Origin: Lentzea alba
GTDB taxonomy: Bacteria > Actinomycetota > Actinomycetes > Mycobacteriales > Pseudonocardiaceae
Assembly (NCBI RefSeq): GCF_011067745.1
Contig: NZ_JAAMPJ010000001.1
Coordinates: 1,412,829 to 1,476,828, forward strand
Length of the DNA stretch: 64,000 bases
Direction: 5' to 3'
In this document: piece after piece, positions 63,400 to 64,000 of the stretch
Layout of the letters: every line of letters starts with the position of its first letter
Numbering within the stretch: position 1 is the first letter of the stretch
Made by a program: the position numbers and the translations under genes
Notes under the pieces: model-generated
What the model saw: only the letters and a program-made list of their open reading frames with translations
Told to the model about the DNA's origin: nothing
Database searches by the model: none

Positions 63400-64000
63400 C
63401 CCGCGATCCTCACCGTCGTCGTCGCTCCCCAGATCGCGAGGCTCAGGAAGAAGTCCAGCAGCGCCGTCGTGACGATCGCGGTCCGCACCGCGCGCCCGAC
63501 CGCCACACCGACGCCCGCGGGGCCGCCGCTCGCGCGGTAGCCGTAGTAGCAGTGGGTCATGATGATCACGACCGCGAAGACCAGCACCTTGCCGAACGAC
63601 CAGAGCACGTCGATCGGCGGTAGGAACAGGTTGAAGTAGTGGTCATACGTACCTGCCGACTGCCCGTAGAACTCGACCGTGATCGTTCTGGCGGCCAGGT
63701 AGCTCGTCAGCAGGCCGATCACGTACAGCGGGATGATCGCGACGAAGCCCGCGATGATCCGCGTGGTCACCAGGAACGGCAGGCTGGGAATGCCCATGAC
63801 CTCCAGCGCGTCGATCTCCTCGGAGATCCGCATGGCGCCGAGCTGTGCCGTGAAGCCTGATCCGACCGTGGCGCTCAGAGCGAGACCGGCGACCAACGGC
63901 GCGATCTCGCGGGTGTTGAAGTAGGCGGACACGAAGCCGGCGAACGCACTCGTGCCGATCTGGTTGAGGGCGGTGAAGCCCTGCAGACCGACGACCGTGC
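63396..64000 (-). CDS. yrbEB: YrbE/MlaE-family permease, 5' part outside window
   Basis: The visible ~200 C-terminal residues form the MlaE permease: TVVGLQGFTALNQIG, then the conserved GSGFTAQLGAMRISEEIDALEVMGI and several membrane helices. It is the membrane channel partner of the Mce tube and works with an MceG/Mkl ATPase not in this window. The frame stays open to the right edge, so the start is outside. Second permease of the pair by position (inference). Confidence 0.88.
   Translation of the reverse strand, partial: TVVGLQGFTALNQIGTSAFAGFVSAYFNTREIAPLVAGLALSATVGSGFTAQLGAMRISEEIDALEVMGIPSLPFLVTTRIIAGFVAIIPLYVIGLLTSYLAARTITVEFYGQSAGTYDHYFNLFLPPIDVLWSFGKVLVFAVVIIMTHCYYGYRASGGPAGVGVAVGRAVRTAIVTTALLDFFLSLAIWGATTTVRIAG

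Overview
The window is a high-GC, gene-dense actinobacterial chromosome segment. Gene order (rpoB-rpoC ... rpsL-rpsG-fusA-tuf-S10/spc/alpha ribosomal genes), an mce lipid-import operon directly upstream of rpoB, a type VII secretion (ESX/T7SS) locus and frequent GTG/TTG starts point to a filamentous member of the Pseudonocardiaceae (Lentzea/Saccharothrix-like). The genus is an inference; the class is clear.

Region 1 (1-3785): the start of an Hsp70-like gene, a SARP-type regulator with BTAD, NB-ARC and TPR parts, and a 0.9-kb stretch without protein genes. That stretch holds the most unusual content of the window. There are four tandem SARP-type promoters, each with heptamers on an 11-bp period and exactly 10 bp before CAGAGT. 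At least three of them drive a small structured RNA with a G-run, a hairpin with a C-rich loop, and a UUCG-capped intrinsic terminator. Stem sequences differ between copies while pairing is kept, so I read this as a regulator-linked multicopy non-coding RNA array.

Region 2 (3786-16284): T7SS core genes eccC (minus), eccD-mycP (plus), two secreted-substrate-type genes and eccB (minus), then eccE and a coupled gene of unknown function (plus). eccA and a canonical esxA/esxB pair are absent.

Region 3 (16285-23700): a secreted subtilisin with a P-domain, then the minus-strand alpha-operon end truA-rplQ-rpoA-rpsD-rpsK-rpsM-rpmJ-infA and a putative lipoprotein.

Region 4 (23784-41511): map-adk-secY, the complete spc and S10 operons, tuf, fusA, rpsG and rpsL, all on the minus strand and often overlapping by 1-4 nt.

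Region 5 (41512-47113): a plus-strand accessory island between rpsL and rpoC. It has two paralogous Cys-rich secreted proteins, a phosphotransferase, a zinc-ribbon protein, a toxin-antitoxin-like pair with a palindromic operator, a DUF4287 protein, and a TetR/DUF418 divergent pair.

Region 6 (47126-64000): rpoC and rpoB, then an mce operon (two Mce-associated proteins, MceF to MceA, and a YrbE/MlaE permease cut by the window end), all on the minus strand. No rRNA, tRNA, CRISPR array, prophage or insertion sequence was recognised.
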